Source: an uncultured Altererythrobacter sp. (GTDB lineage: Bacteria > Pseudomonadota > Alphaproteobacteria > Sphingomonadales > Sphingomonadaceae). Taken from it: DNA of 5,095 bases. The notes under the pieces were generated by a model, which was given only the letters and a program-made list of their open reading frames with translations, was not told the DNA's origin and did no database searches. Below, one piece after another: positions 1-5,095 of the stretch. The stretch is from the NCBI GenBank assembly GCA_938009055.1, contig CALLIO010000162.1, positions 1 to 5,095 of the forward strand. The letters are read 5' to 3'. Each line of letters begins with the position of its first letter. Within the stretch, counting starts at the first letter, position 1. The position numbers were made by a program, and so were the translations under genes.

Positions 1-889
1 CCAGCACCTTGGCCTCATTCGCGGGGCGTTTCATGGATTTGAGCACCGAAGGGGCTGCATGCTGGAAGGGAATGTCGAGATAGGGGGTAAGCAGCCCGTC
101 CGCCATCAGCGGGATCACCTGATCCACATGGGGGTAGGGGTAGACATAATGCAGCCGCACCCACGGCGCATTGCCTTGCGCGGTGCGCAATTGGCCAAGC
201 TCGCGCGCCAGATCGGTCATATGCGCGCGGGTCTCGCGCCCTTTCCACTCCCGCGTTTCGTGCCGCGTATCAACGCCATAAGCGGATGTATCCTGACTGA
301 TGACGAGCAATTCCTGCGTACCGGCAGCGACCAGCTTTTCCGCCTCGCGCAGCACGGCATCGACCCGCCTGCTGGCCAGCTTCCCGCGCAGATCAGGGAT
401 GATGCAAAACGCGCAGGAGTGGTTGCACCCTTCAGAGATTTTGAGATAGCTGTAATGGCGCGGCGTCAACTTGATATCGTGATCGCTAGGCTGGGGGATC
501 AGATCGACAAAGGGGCCTTGGCTAGGCGGGGCATGCTCATGAACCGCCTCGACGACCTGCTCATATTGATGCGCGCCGGTAACGGCCAAAACTTGGGGAT
601 GCGCCGCGCGGATGGCCTCGGCCTCTTCGCCCATGCAGCCCGTTACAATCACGCGGCCATTTTCCGCAATCGCCTCGCCAATCGCGGCAAGGCTTTCTTC
701 CTTGGCTGAGTCGAGGAAACCGCAAGTGTTGACCAAAACCACGTCGGCGCCGGCATAGTCAGGGCTCATCGCGTAGCCATCGGCGCGCAAGCGGGTGAGA
801 ATACGCTCAGAATCGACGAGAGCTTTGGGGCAGCCAAGGCTGACCATGCCAACCTTTTTCGCATCGGGGAGGGTTGTTGTTTCAGACAT
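1..889 (-). CDS. rimO: Ribosomal protein uS12 methylthiotransferase RimO (partial, C-terminus outside window)
   Basis: RimO is a cytoplasmic radical-SAM enzyme that adds a methylthio group to a conserved aspartate of ribosomal protein uS12, using two Fe-S clusters. The visible part is 296 codons, open to the window edge; the family is usually about 440-450 residues, so the end of the radical-SAM domain and the TRAM domain are missing. The N-terminal MTTase domain carries the expected three cysteines: Cys20 in SLGCPKALVDSE, Cys56 in NTCGF and Cys85 in TGCMGE. The radical-SAM CxxxCxxC is Cys155, Cys159 and Cys162 in GCNHSCAFCIIPDLRG, and this IPDLRGK context favours RimO over MiaB. Further on, VRLHYVYPYP (about 244-253) and IPFQHA (273-278) are typical of the family. 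The ATG at 889 puts the first cluster cysteine at the usual distance, and AGAGGG (899-904, minus strand) lies 9 nt upstream. Nothing looks broken. It is transcribed divergently from the DUF1761 gene. Confidence 0.96.
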   Translation of the reverse strand, partial: MSETTTLPDAKKVGMVSLGCPKALVDSERILTRLRADGYAMSPDYAGADVVLVNTCGFLDSAKEESLAAIGEAIAENGRVIVTGCMGEEAEAIRAAHPQVLAVTGAHQYEQVVEAVHEHAPPSQGPFVDLIPQPSDHDIKLTPRHYSYLKISEGCNHSCAFCIIPDLRGKLASRRVDAVLREAEKLVAAGTQELLVISQDTSAYGVDTRHETREWKGRETRAHMTDLARELGQLRTAQGNAPWVRLHYVYPYPHVDQVIPLMADGLLTPYLDIPFQHAAPSVLKSMKRPANEAKVL

Positions 890-913
890 AATGCTGCGCC
901 CTCTACAAGGCGA

Positions 914-927
914 AGCGCAAATGCGCT
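914..927. repeat. 14-bp perfect inverted repeat, possible operator
   Basis: AGCGCA and TGCGCT are exact inverted copies separated by AA. The element sits near the middle of the divergent gap, 25 bp from the rimO start and 36 bp from the DUF1761 start. It could be a dimeric regulator site, but the arms are only 6 bp and GC-rich, so chance is a real alternative. I recognise no specific regulator motif. Confidence 0.3.
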
Positions 928-949
928 ACACTCTCTTCCATCAAGACAA

Positions 950-958
950 GGGGAGAGG
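950..958 (+). promoter_or_regulatory. Strong Shine-Dalgarno site fixing the DUF1761 start
   Basis: The purine run GGGGAGAGG ends 4 nt before the ATG at 963, and its GGAG core (952-955) lies 7 nt from it. This decides the start: the same reading frame stays open back to 795, well inside rimO, and an in-frame ATG at 921 has no comparable site. Confidence 0.75.
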
Positions 959-962
959 TCTA

Positions 963-1364
963 ATGTTTGACGTCAATTGGTTGGCCATAGTGCTGGCGGC
1001 ACTCGCTGGATTTGTCGTGGGCGGTATTTGGTATGGTCCGGTCATGGGCAAGCGCTGGATGGGGGCGGTGGGCCTTACTGAAGAGCAGGTCAAGGAAGGC
1101 TCGATGGGTCTTATTTATGGCGGCGCATTCGCCTTCTCGCTTCTTGCAAGCTGGACACTGGCTCACACTTTCGCGAGCTATGATTACGAACTTTCTGTCT
1201 TTGCCAAAGTGATGACAGCATTTGGCGTAGCGCTGGGCTTTATTGTGCCAGCGATCGGCACCAACTATCTGTTTAGCCAGAAGGGCAAGGCTCTGTTTTT
1301 CATTGATGCGGGGTACTGGCTTTTGTTCTACATCGCGATGGGATTGGTACACGCGTACCTTTAA
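963..1364 (+). CDS. DUF1761-type four-helix inner-membrane protein, 133 aa
   Basis: This is a small hydrophobic protein resembling the DUF1761 family, whose function is unknown. It has about four membrane segments: roughly residues 5-26, 48-69, 80-103 and 110-131. The first ends in GGIWYGPVMGKRW (20-32), a Gly/Trp/Tyr-rich signature I associate with DUF1761. A short charged loop (about 39-46) links helices 1 and 2, and a lysine-containing turn, SQKGK (105-109), links helices 3 and 4. There is no signal peptide and no catalytic motif. The start at 963 is chosen from the strong ribosome binding site just upstream and because helix 1 follows it directly. The gene is alone on the plus strand, diverges from rimO, and its stop overlaps the stop of the channel gene, leaving no room for an intergenic terminator. 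Family assignment rests on pattern memory; no function should be inferred. Confidence 0.8.
   Translation: MFDVNWLAIVLAALAGFVVGGIWYGPVMGKRWMGAVGLTEEQVKEGSMGLIYGGAFAFSLLASWTLAHTFASYDYELSVFAKVMTAFGVALGFIVPAIGTNYLFSQKGKALFFIDAGYWLLFYIAMGLVHAYL
1361..1364. other. Palindromic TTAA used as stop codon on both strands
   Basis: TTAA reads TAA on the plus strand (1362-1364, end of the DUF1761 gene) and TAA on the minus strand (1363-1361, end of the channel gene). The two convergent genes therefore overlap by exactly these 4 bp. This is read directly from the sequence; it depends only on both genes being real, which their protein features support. Confidence 0.9.
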
Positions 1365-2416
1365 TGCCCGTCGCCAGAACCGGTGCCATTCTCGGTGGGG
1401 ACAATCTCCACCAGAACATCGCCTGGTTGTAGATTTTGGCACGCATCTTCCCAATAGCCAAAGGCCCGGCTGCCACGATAGATGCGCAGGCCTTTGCCGC
1501 CTGAGCTGATTTCAGAGATGGTTTTGCCGCATTCCTCCTGCGTCACTTCACGCTCGACCAATTGGACGCGGCCTGTGACCGAGGCGAGGTCGGCAAGATA
1601 GTCGGCGATATGCGCGCCCTTTGCACTGCCGGCGAGCAACAGCCCGGTGAAGCGCACGGGGTTGATGACATTGTTTGCGCCTGCTTGCCGTGCGAGCAGT
1701 TCATTGTCGTCCGCGCGCACCACCACGCTGATCGGCACTTCAGGCGCAATATGGCGCACGGTGAGCACAATCAGGATCGAGGTGTCATCGCGTCCGGCTG
1801 AAACCAGCACATTTTGCGCTCGCGAAATCCGTACTGCCTCTAGCGTGCTATCGCGCGTGGCGTCAGCTGCCATTACATTAACGCCCAGCTTCTCCGCCTC
1901 TGTCAGCCGTTCCTCGCTTGGATCGACCACCACAATCTCGGCAGGATCGGTTCCGCGCTGGATCAGCTCCTCAACGCTTTCAGAGCCAGAGACGCCATAT
2001 CCCAAGACCACGATATGGCCAGAGAGGTTTTCCTGAATGCGGGCCATGCGGAACTTCTCCCAAGAGCGCTTGATAATGAAATTATAGGCTGTGCCGACAA
2101 AAATAAAGAAGACGGCAAAGCGGATCGGTGTGACAATCACCGCCTCGACCATGCGGGCGCTGTCGCTGACGGGAGTGATGTCGCCAAATCCAGTCGTCGT
2201 GACCGAGATCATGGTGAAATACACCACGTCGAGGAAGCTGACATGGCCATCGGCGGCATCGGTCAGCCCGTCGCGGTCGAACCAGTGGATCGCAACGACA
2301 ATGGCAATAAGGAAGAGCGCCAGCCCCAACCTTATGCCCAGATCGCCCCACACTGGCACGCGCACCGCGCGCCTCAGCGGGCGAAAGCGGCGCCTGCGAA
2401 TTTTACTCCCGTCCAT
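1361..2416 (-). CDS. Two-TM potassium channel with cytoplasmic RCK (TrkA-N/TrkA-C) domain, 351 aa
   Basis: This is a K+ channel subunit of the MthK/Kch type, expected to form an inner-membrane tetramer gated through RCK domains. After a very basic N-terminus (RRRR at 7-10) come TM1 (about 27-44), a pore loop with filter T74-T-G-F-G-D79, and TM2 (about 88-112) with an internal TPIR (96-99). The RCK Rossmann fold starts at 133: HIVVLGYGVSG gives GxGxxG at G139/G141/G144, and D165 at the end of the second strand fits a nucleotide ribose contact. TrkA-C follows (about 280-340), then a Gly-rich tail. The ATG at 2416 lies 5 bp after the M23 gene's stop and has no Shine-Dalgarno match, so it may rely on reinitiation; GTG at codon 18 is an alternative preceded by GAGG. 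The filter has Thr and Phe where TVGYGD has Val and Tyr. Ion selectivity is unproven. Confidence 0.9.
   Translation of the reverse strand: MDGSKIRRRRFRPLRRAVRVPVWGDLGIRLGLALFLIAIVVAIHWFDRDGLTDAADGHVSFLDVVYFTMISVTTTGFGDITPVSDSARMVEAVIVTPIRFAVFFIFVGTAYNFIIKRSWEKFRMARIQENLSGHIVVLGYGVSGSESVEELIQRGTDPAEIVVVDPSEERLTEAEKLGVNVMAADATRDSTLEAVRISRAQNVLVSAGRDDTSILIVLTVRHIAPEVPISVVVRADDNELLARQAGANNVINPVRFTGLLLAGSAKGAHIADYLADLASVTGRVQLVEREVTQEECGKTISEISSGGKGLRIYRGSRAFGYWEDACQNLQPGDVLVEIVPTENGTGSGDGH
1394..1412 (+). terminator. Weak candidate hairpin 30 nt after the DUF1761 stop
   Basis: In plus-strand RNA, GGUGGGGA pairs with UCUCCACC (8 bp including one G-U) around a 3-nt loop. It starts 30 nt after the DUF1761 stop, inside the 3' end of the channel coding sequence. 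No U-run follows, so it is not a classical intrinsic terminator. It might mark or protect the end of the plus-strand mRNA, or be chance. On the minus strand the wobble becomes a C-A mismatch. Confidence 0.2.
2056..2061 (-). promoter_or_regulatory. Candidate internal ribosome binding site for a soluble RCK product
   Basis: On the minus strand GGGAGA lies 8 nt before the in-frame ATG at 2047, codon 124 of the channel gene. That codon falls between TM2 and the RCK Rossmann fold. Initiation there would give a 228-residue soluble RCK protein ending at the same stop. The match is better than anything upstream of the full-length start. MthK is known to make such a product from an internal Met; use of the site here is inference. 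Confidence 0.35.
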
Positions 2417-2421
2417 AGGAG

Positions 2422-3195
2422 TTAGCGTTTAGGCAATTTTGTCGCCGGATCAATCTTTGTGCCGTCTTTGCGGATTTGAAAGTGGAGTTCGGGGCGGGTC
2501 GCGCCGCCAGCATCGCCCGCAAGGCCGATGCGTTCGCCCGACTTCACATATTCGCCTTCTTTCACCGTAACTTTGGAAAGATGGCCATACACCGTTTGAT
2601 AGCCTTGCCCGTGGTCGATCATCACAACCCGGCCAAATCGGGTCGAGCCTTCGTTGACGACACTGACCGTGCCGCTGGCCGACGCGCGGACCATATCGCC
2701 AGTATTGACGGCGTAATCGATCCCGTCATGGCGCGGCCAGGCGCGGAGAATGTCGCCATCATGCGGCAGTTTGAAATAGGGGTCCTTCGGCGCGATTGAA
2801 CGGCTGGCGATCCGCACCGGCGTTTTCATTATCGCTGGAATAATGAGCTTTTGTCCGACGCGAATATCGTTCGGTTTGTCGAGACCATTGGCAATCGCGA
2901 TGTTGAACTGGGGCACCTGGTACTTCTCAGCAATGCGCGAGAGGCTCTCGCCCGATTTCACCGTGTGGCTTCGCTGGCGCGGGATGAACAATTTCTGCCC
3001 GACCTGCACCGAATAGGGTTCGGAAAGCCCGTTTGCGAGCGCGATGATCGTCTTGTCGACCCCGGCGCGATTGGCAATGCCGCCGAGCGTTTCGCCTTCT
3101 TCAACCGTGTGCTCGGTTTCGGTGGCGGGATCTCCTGCAGCGATCAGCAAGGGTGCTGCGGCTAGCAGGGCGATGCGTGTGAGAGTGCGTTTCAT
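2422..3195 (-). CDS. NlpD-like periplasmic protein: two LysM repeats plus M23 (LytM) domain, 257 aa
   Basis: This is an exported peptidoglycan-binding protein, either a murein endopeptidase or an activator of amidases as E. coli NlpD is. A signal peptide is clear: MKRTLTR, then a hydrophobic core, cleavage likely near A19-A20. There is no cysteine anywhere, so unlike NlpD it cannot be a lipoprotein. LysM 1 spans about 29-72 and LysM 2 about 77-120, both starting HTV and ending VGQKL plus IIP or FIP. The M23 domain (about 145-251) has HxxxD as H156/D160, H205 in YGHLS and H238 in ELHFQIR. The first His of the usual HxH is Glu236, so zinc ligands look kept while a catalytic His is lost. The ATG overlaps the surE stop (ATGA, 3192-3195) with only a poor Shine-Dalgarno, suggesting translational coupling. 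I am sure of the domains, less sure whether it is an enzyme or a regulator. Confidence 0.93.
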   Translation of the reverse strand: MKRTLTRIALLAAAPLLIAAGDPATETEHTVEEGETLGGIANRAGVDKTIIALANGLSEPYSVQVGQKLFIPRQRSHTVKSGESLSRIAEKYQVPQFNIAIANGLDKPNDIRVGQKLIIPAIMKTPVRIASRSIAPKDPYFKLPHDGDILRAWPRHDGIDYAVNTGDMVRASASGTVSVVNEGSTRFGRVVMIDHGQGYQTVYGHLSKVTVKEGEYVKSGERIGLAGDAGGATRPELHFQIRKDGTKIDPATKLPKR

Positions 3196-3956
3196 GTTTT
3201 AAAACGCTCTGCCAGCGCAGCCAGAGTTTCATGATGGGTGAGGTCAAGTTGTAGCGGTGTCACAGAGATATACTCCTCGTCTATCGCTTCCAGATCAGTG
3301 CCATGATCGAGCGTGTGCTCAATCGCATTGAGACCAAACCAATAGTATTTATAACCGCGCGGGTCACGCCCTTCGACCACGGAACCCCTTGAATAATCGT
3401 GGAAACCTTGCCGAGCGGCGCGTATCCCTTTGACTTGACTCGCGTTTATCGGAGGAAAATTTATGTTAAAAAGTGTACGGGCAGGGATGGGCGCATGCAA
3501 AAGCGGCTCGATTGCGCTCAAAGCCCATTGGCGGGCCGCATCAAATGGCACGTCATCCCCCATGCCTTCCTTGGCGTAGACTTGTGACAAAGCGATCGAA
3601 CGGATGCCGGCTAGCGCGCCTTCAATCGCGGCAGAGACGGTGCCGGAATAGGTGATATCATCGCCCAGGTTCGCCCCGCGATTGATGCCAGACAGGATAA
3701 GATCGGGCTTTTCGTCCATCACTGTTCGCAAAGCCATCATTACGCTGTCGGTGGGCGTGCCGGAGACGGAAAAGCGATTTGGCCCATGCTGATGGAGCCG
3801 GACGGGGCGGTTTAAGGTTAGCGAATGGCCAGCGCCCGATTGCTCTTCTGCTGGCGCACAAACCCACACATCATCGCTCAGTTCGCGGGCAATCTCTTCC
3901 AGCACGGCAAGACCCGGCGCGTTGATCCCGTCATCATTGGTGACAAGGATGCGCAC
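3192..3956 (-). CDS. surE: 5'/3'-nucleotidase SurE, 254 aa
   Basis: SurE is a cytoplasmic metal-dependent phosphatase that dephosphorylates 5'- and 3'-nucleoside monophosphates, linked to stationary-phase and stress survival. The N-terminus RILVTNDDGINAPG carries the metal-binding D8/D9. S40 in EEQSGAGHS and N92 in SGINRGANLGDD complete the usual site, SGTPTD is at 65-70, and ITYSGTVSAA follows at 101-110. The length matches the family (about 250). The start is GTG at 3956, which places NDDG at the usual residues 7-10; it shares its first base with the last base of the serS stop (TAGTG). GGAG (3968-3971) lies 11 nt upstream, rather far. The stop overlaps the M23 gene start by 4 bp. In many proteobacteria pcm lies between surE and nlpD; here it does not. 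Confidence 0.97.
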   Translation of the reverse strand: MRILVTNDDGINAPGLAVLEEIARELSDDVWVCAPAEEQSGAGHSLTLNRPVRLHQHGPNRFSVSGTPTDSVMMALRTVMDEKPDLILSGINRGANLGDDITYSGTVSAAIEGALAGIRSIALSQVYAKEGMGDDVPFDAARQWALSAIEPLLHAPIPARTLFNINFPPINASQVKGIRAARQGFHDYSRGSVVEGRDPRGYKYYWFGLNAIEHTLDHGTDLEAIDEEYISVTPLQLDLTHHETLAALAERFKT

Positions 3957-5095
3957 TAGTTTTGCGGCTCCAGCTTTGTCACGCCGCCCATGTAGGCGCT
4001 CAACGCTTCGGGCACGATGACGCTGCCATCGGCCTGCTGGTAATTCTCGATCACCGCGACCAATGCGCGGCCCACGGCTAGGCCCGATCCGTTGAGCGTA
4101 TGGACGAATTCGGTCTTCTTTTCGCCTTCACGTTTAAAGCGGGTTTTCATCCGGCGGGCTTGGAAATCACCGGTGTTGGAGCAGGAGCTGATCTCGCGAT
4201 AGGCGCCTTGTCCGGGCAGCCAGACTTCAAGGTCATAAGTTTTGCGCGCGCCGAAACCCATATCGCCCGTGCACAGCAACACCTTGCGATAGGCAAGGCC
4301 GAGCTTTTGCAAAATGCTCTCGGCTGCGGCAGTCATGCGCTCATGCTCAGCCTCTGAATCTTCGGGCCGCGTGATCGAGACAAGTTCACATTTTTCAAAC
4401 TGATGCTGACGGATGAAGCCGCGCGTGTCCTTGCCTGCCGAGCCTGCTTCTGATCGGAAACATTGGGTGAGCGCAGTGAGACGCTTGGGCAGCTGCGCAT
4501 CATCCACGATGTCGCCCATCACGCTGGCCGTGAGCGAGACTTCGGATGTTGGGATGAGCCAATGCTCGTCGCCTGCGCGGAAACTATCCTCAGCAAACTT
4601 CGGGAGCTTATCCGTCCCATACATGGCTTCATCGCGCACCAGCACGGGCGGGGCGCATTCGGTATAGCCATTCTCGCGGGTTTGCTGGTCGAGCATCCAC
4701 TGGCCAAGCGCGCGATGCAGCCGCGCCATATCACCGCGCAGGAAGGTAAAGCGCGCGCCGGACAATTTGGTGCCGGTTTCAAAATCCATGCCTAGCGCGG
4801 GGCCGATATCGGCATGCTCTTTCGGTTTGAAATCGAATGACGGCTTCTCGCCCCAAGTCGAAACCTCAACATTGTCCGCCTCATCTGCGCCTTGTGGCAC
4901 ATCATCAGCGGGCAGGTTGGGGATGACCTCCAGCGCTTTGACCAGATCGTCGGCAAGCGTGCGGTCTTCATCCTCAAGGCCGGGCATGTCGGCTTTGATC
5001 TGCGCGACTTCTGCTTTCAGCGCCTCTGCCTTTTCCGTATCGCCTTGCCCCATTGCTTGGCCGATGGCTTTAGATGCTTCATTGCGGCGGCCCTG
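3956..5095 (-). CDS. serS: Seryl-tRNA synthetase SerS (partial, N-terminus outside window)
   Basis: SerS is a class II aminoacyl-tRNA synthetase that activates serine with ATP and loads tRNA-Ser (and tRNA-Sec where present). 379 residues are visible against a usual length of about 425, so roughly 45 N-terminal residues lie beyond the right edge. The frame is open to position 5095 (QGRRNEASKAIGQ...), and the ATG at 5053 is internal, not the start. The first 45 or so visible residues belong to the coiled-coil arm that grips the tRNA long variable arm. The catalytic core shows TSEVSL (visible 183-188, serine pocket), class II motif 2 (213-235: FRSEAGSAG, RGFIRQHQFEK), SSCSNTGDFQARR (303-315) and motif 3 (336-364: GSGLAVGR, IENYQ, IVPEAL). 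The TAG stop shares one base with the surE GTG. No defect is visible in the part present. Confidence 0.97.
   Translation of the reverse strand, partial: QGRRNEASKAIGQAMGQGDTEKAEALKAEVAQIKADMPGLEDEDRTLADDLVKALEVIPNLPADDVPQGADEADNVEVSTWGEKPSFDFKPKEHADIGPALGMDFETGTKLSGARFTFLRGDMARLHRALGQWMLDQQTRENGYTECAPPVLVRDEAMYGTDKLPKFAEDSFRAGDEHWLIPTSEVSLTASVMGDIVDDAQLPKRLTALTQCFRSEAGSAGKDTRGFIRQHQFEKCELVSITRPEDSEAEHERMTAAAESILQKLGLAYRKVLLCTGDMGFGARKTYDLEVWLPGQGAYREISSCSNTGDFQARRMKTRFKREGEKKTEFVHTLNGSGLAVGRALVAVIENYQQADGSVIVPEALSAYMGGVTKLEPQN

Larger units (their letters stand above)
890..962. promoter_or_regulatory. Divergent intergenic region between rimO and the DUF1761 gene
   Basis: This 73-bp gap separates two divergent starts, so promoters for both genes should lie in it or just inside the coding ends. 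I could not find a convincing -35/-10 pair on either strand: TACACT at 927-932 is a weak -10-like match for the plus strand without a good partner. The gap contains a 14-bp palindrome (914-927) and a ribosome binding site for each gene. Its role as a promoter region is inferred from gene orientation alone. Confidence 0.5.

Noticed and set aside
59..709. Plus-strand open frame of 216 codons opposite rimO
   Set aside because: It lies wholly antisense to rimO, whose cysteine motifs are intact. The translation shows no recognisable domain and is the kind of shadow frame common in GC-rich genes.
795..962. N-terminal extension of the DUF1761 gene to 795 or 921
   Set aside because: The longer form overlaps the rimO coding region and adds residues without homology. 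The Shine-Dalgarno at 950-958 clearly serves the ATG at 963.
960..1454. Minus-strand open frame of 164 codons opposite the DUF1761 gene
   Set aside because: It covers the DUF1761 gene antisense and runs into the channel's 3' end. Its product is rich in Arg, His and Cys with no domain, whereas the plus-strand frame encodes a coherent four-helix membrane protein with a strong ribosome binding site.
2015..2425. Plus-strand open frame of 136 codons opposite the channel gene
   Set aside because: Antisense shadow of the membrane and pore region; its charged, His/Asp-rich translation matches nothing I recognise.
4463..4795. Plus-strand open frame of 110 codons opposite serS
   Set aside because: Antisense to the SerS catalytic core, with no domain or plausible ribosome binding site.
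5040..5053. ATG at 5053 as the serS start
   Set aside because: The frame continues to the window edge with sequence typical of the SerS coiled-coil arm, and starting at 5053 would remove about 60 residues of a conserved domain.
1..5095. tRNA or rRNA genes, CRISPR arrays, insertion sequences, prophage or defence genes
   Set aside because: None seen. Coding genes fill nearly the whole window, no direct repeat array or transposase-like frame is present, and gene style looks uniform throughout.

Overview
The window looks like ordinary chromosomal DNA of an alphaproteobacterium, most likely a member of the Sphingomonadales (Erythrobacter/Sphingomonas-like). The basis is overall protein character: the RimO N-terminus, the SerS arm and the order serS-surE-M23/LysM peptidase all look sphingomonad-like. 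The lineage call is from memory of these families, not from a search.

Layout. Positions 1-889 (minus) hold the N-terminal two thirds of rimO, which runs off the left edge. A 73-bp divergent gap (890-962) separates it from a small four-helix membrane protein of the DUF1761 type on the plus strand (963-1364). This is the only plus-strand gene. It converges on, and overlaps by 4 bp, a compact minus-strand block that fills the rest of the window. In transcription order the block is serS (5' end beyond the right edge), surE, a LysM/M23 peptidase-like protein, and a two-helix RCK potassium channel. The block is very tight: serS and surE share one base, surE and the M23 gene share an ATGA, and 5 bp separate the M23 gene from the channel. 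One transcript with translational coupling is therefore likely.

How the genes fit together. serS charges tRNA-Ser. surE is a metal-dependent nucleotidase of the stationary-phase/stress type. The M23/LysM protein is NlpD-like and probably controls peptidoglycan hydrolysis in the periplasm. The channel would handle K+ flux. This is a housekeeping/stress/envelope cluster related to the surE-pcm-nlpD arrangement of other proteobacteria, but with no pcm between surE and the nlpD-like gene. rimO modifies ribosomal protein uS12 and is transcribed separately.

No tRNA, rRNA, insertion sequence, CRISPR array, phage gene or defence system is visible. No stretch over 300 bases lacks a gene. I see no novel system. 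The points most worth a second look are a possible internal start that would make a soluble RCK subunit from the channel gene (as known in MthK), a Glu in place of the catalytic His in the M23 domain, and a TTAA palindrome that serves as stop codon on both strands.
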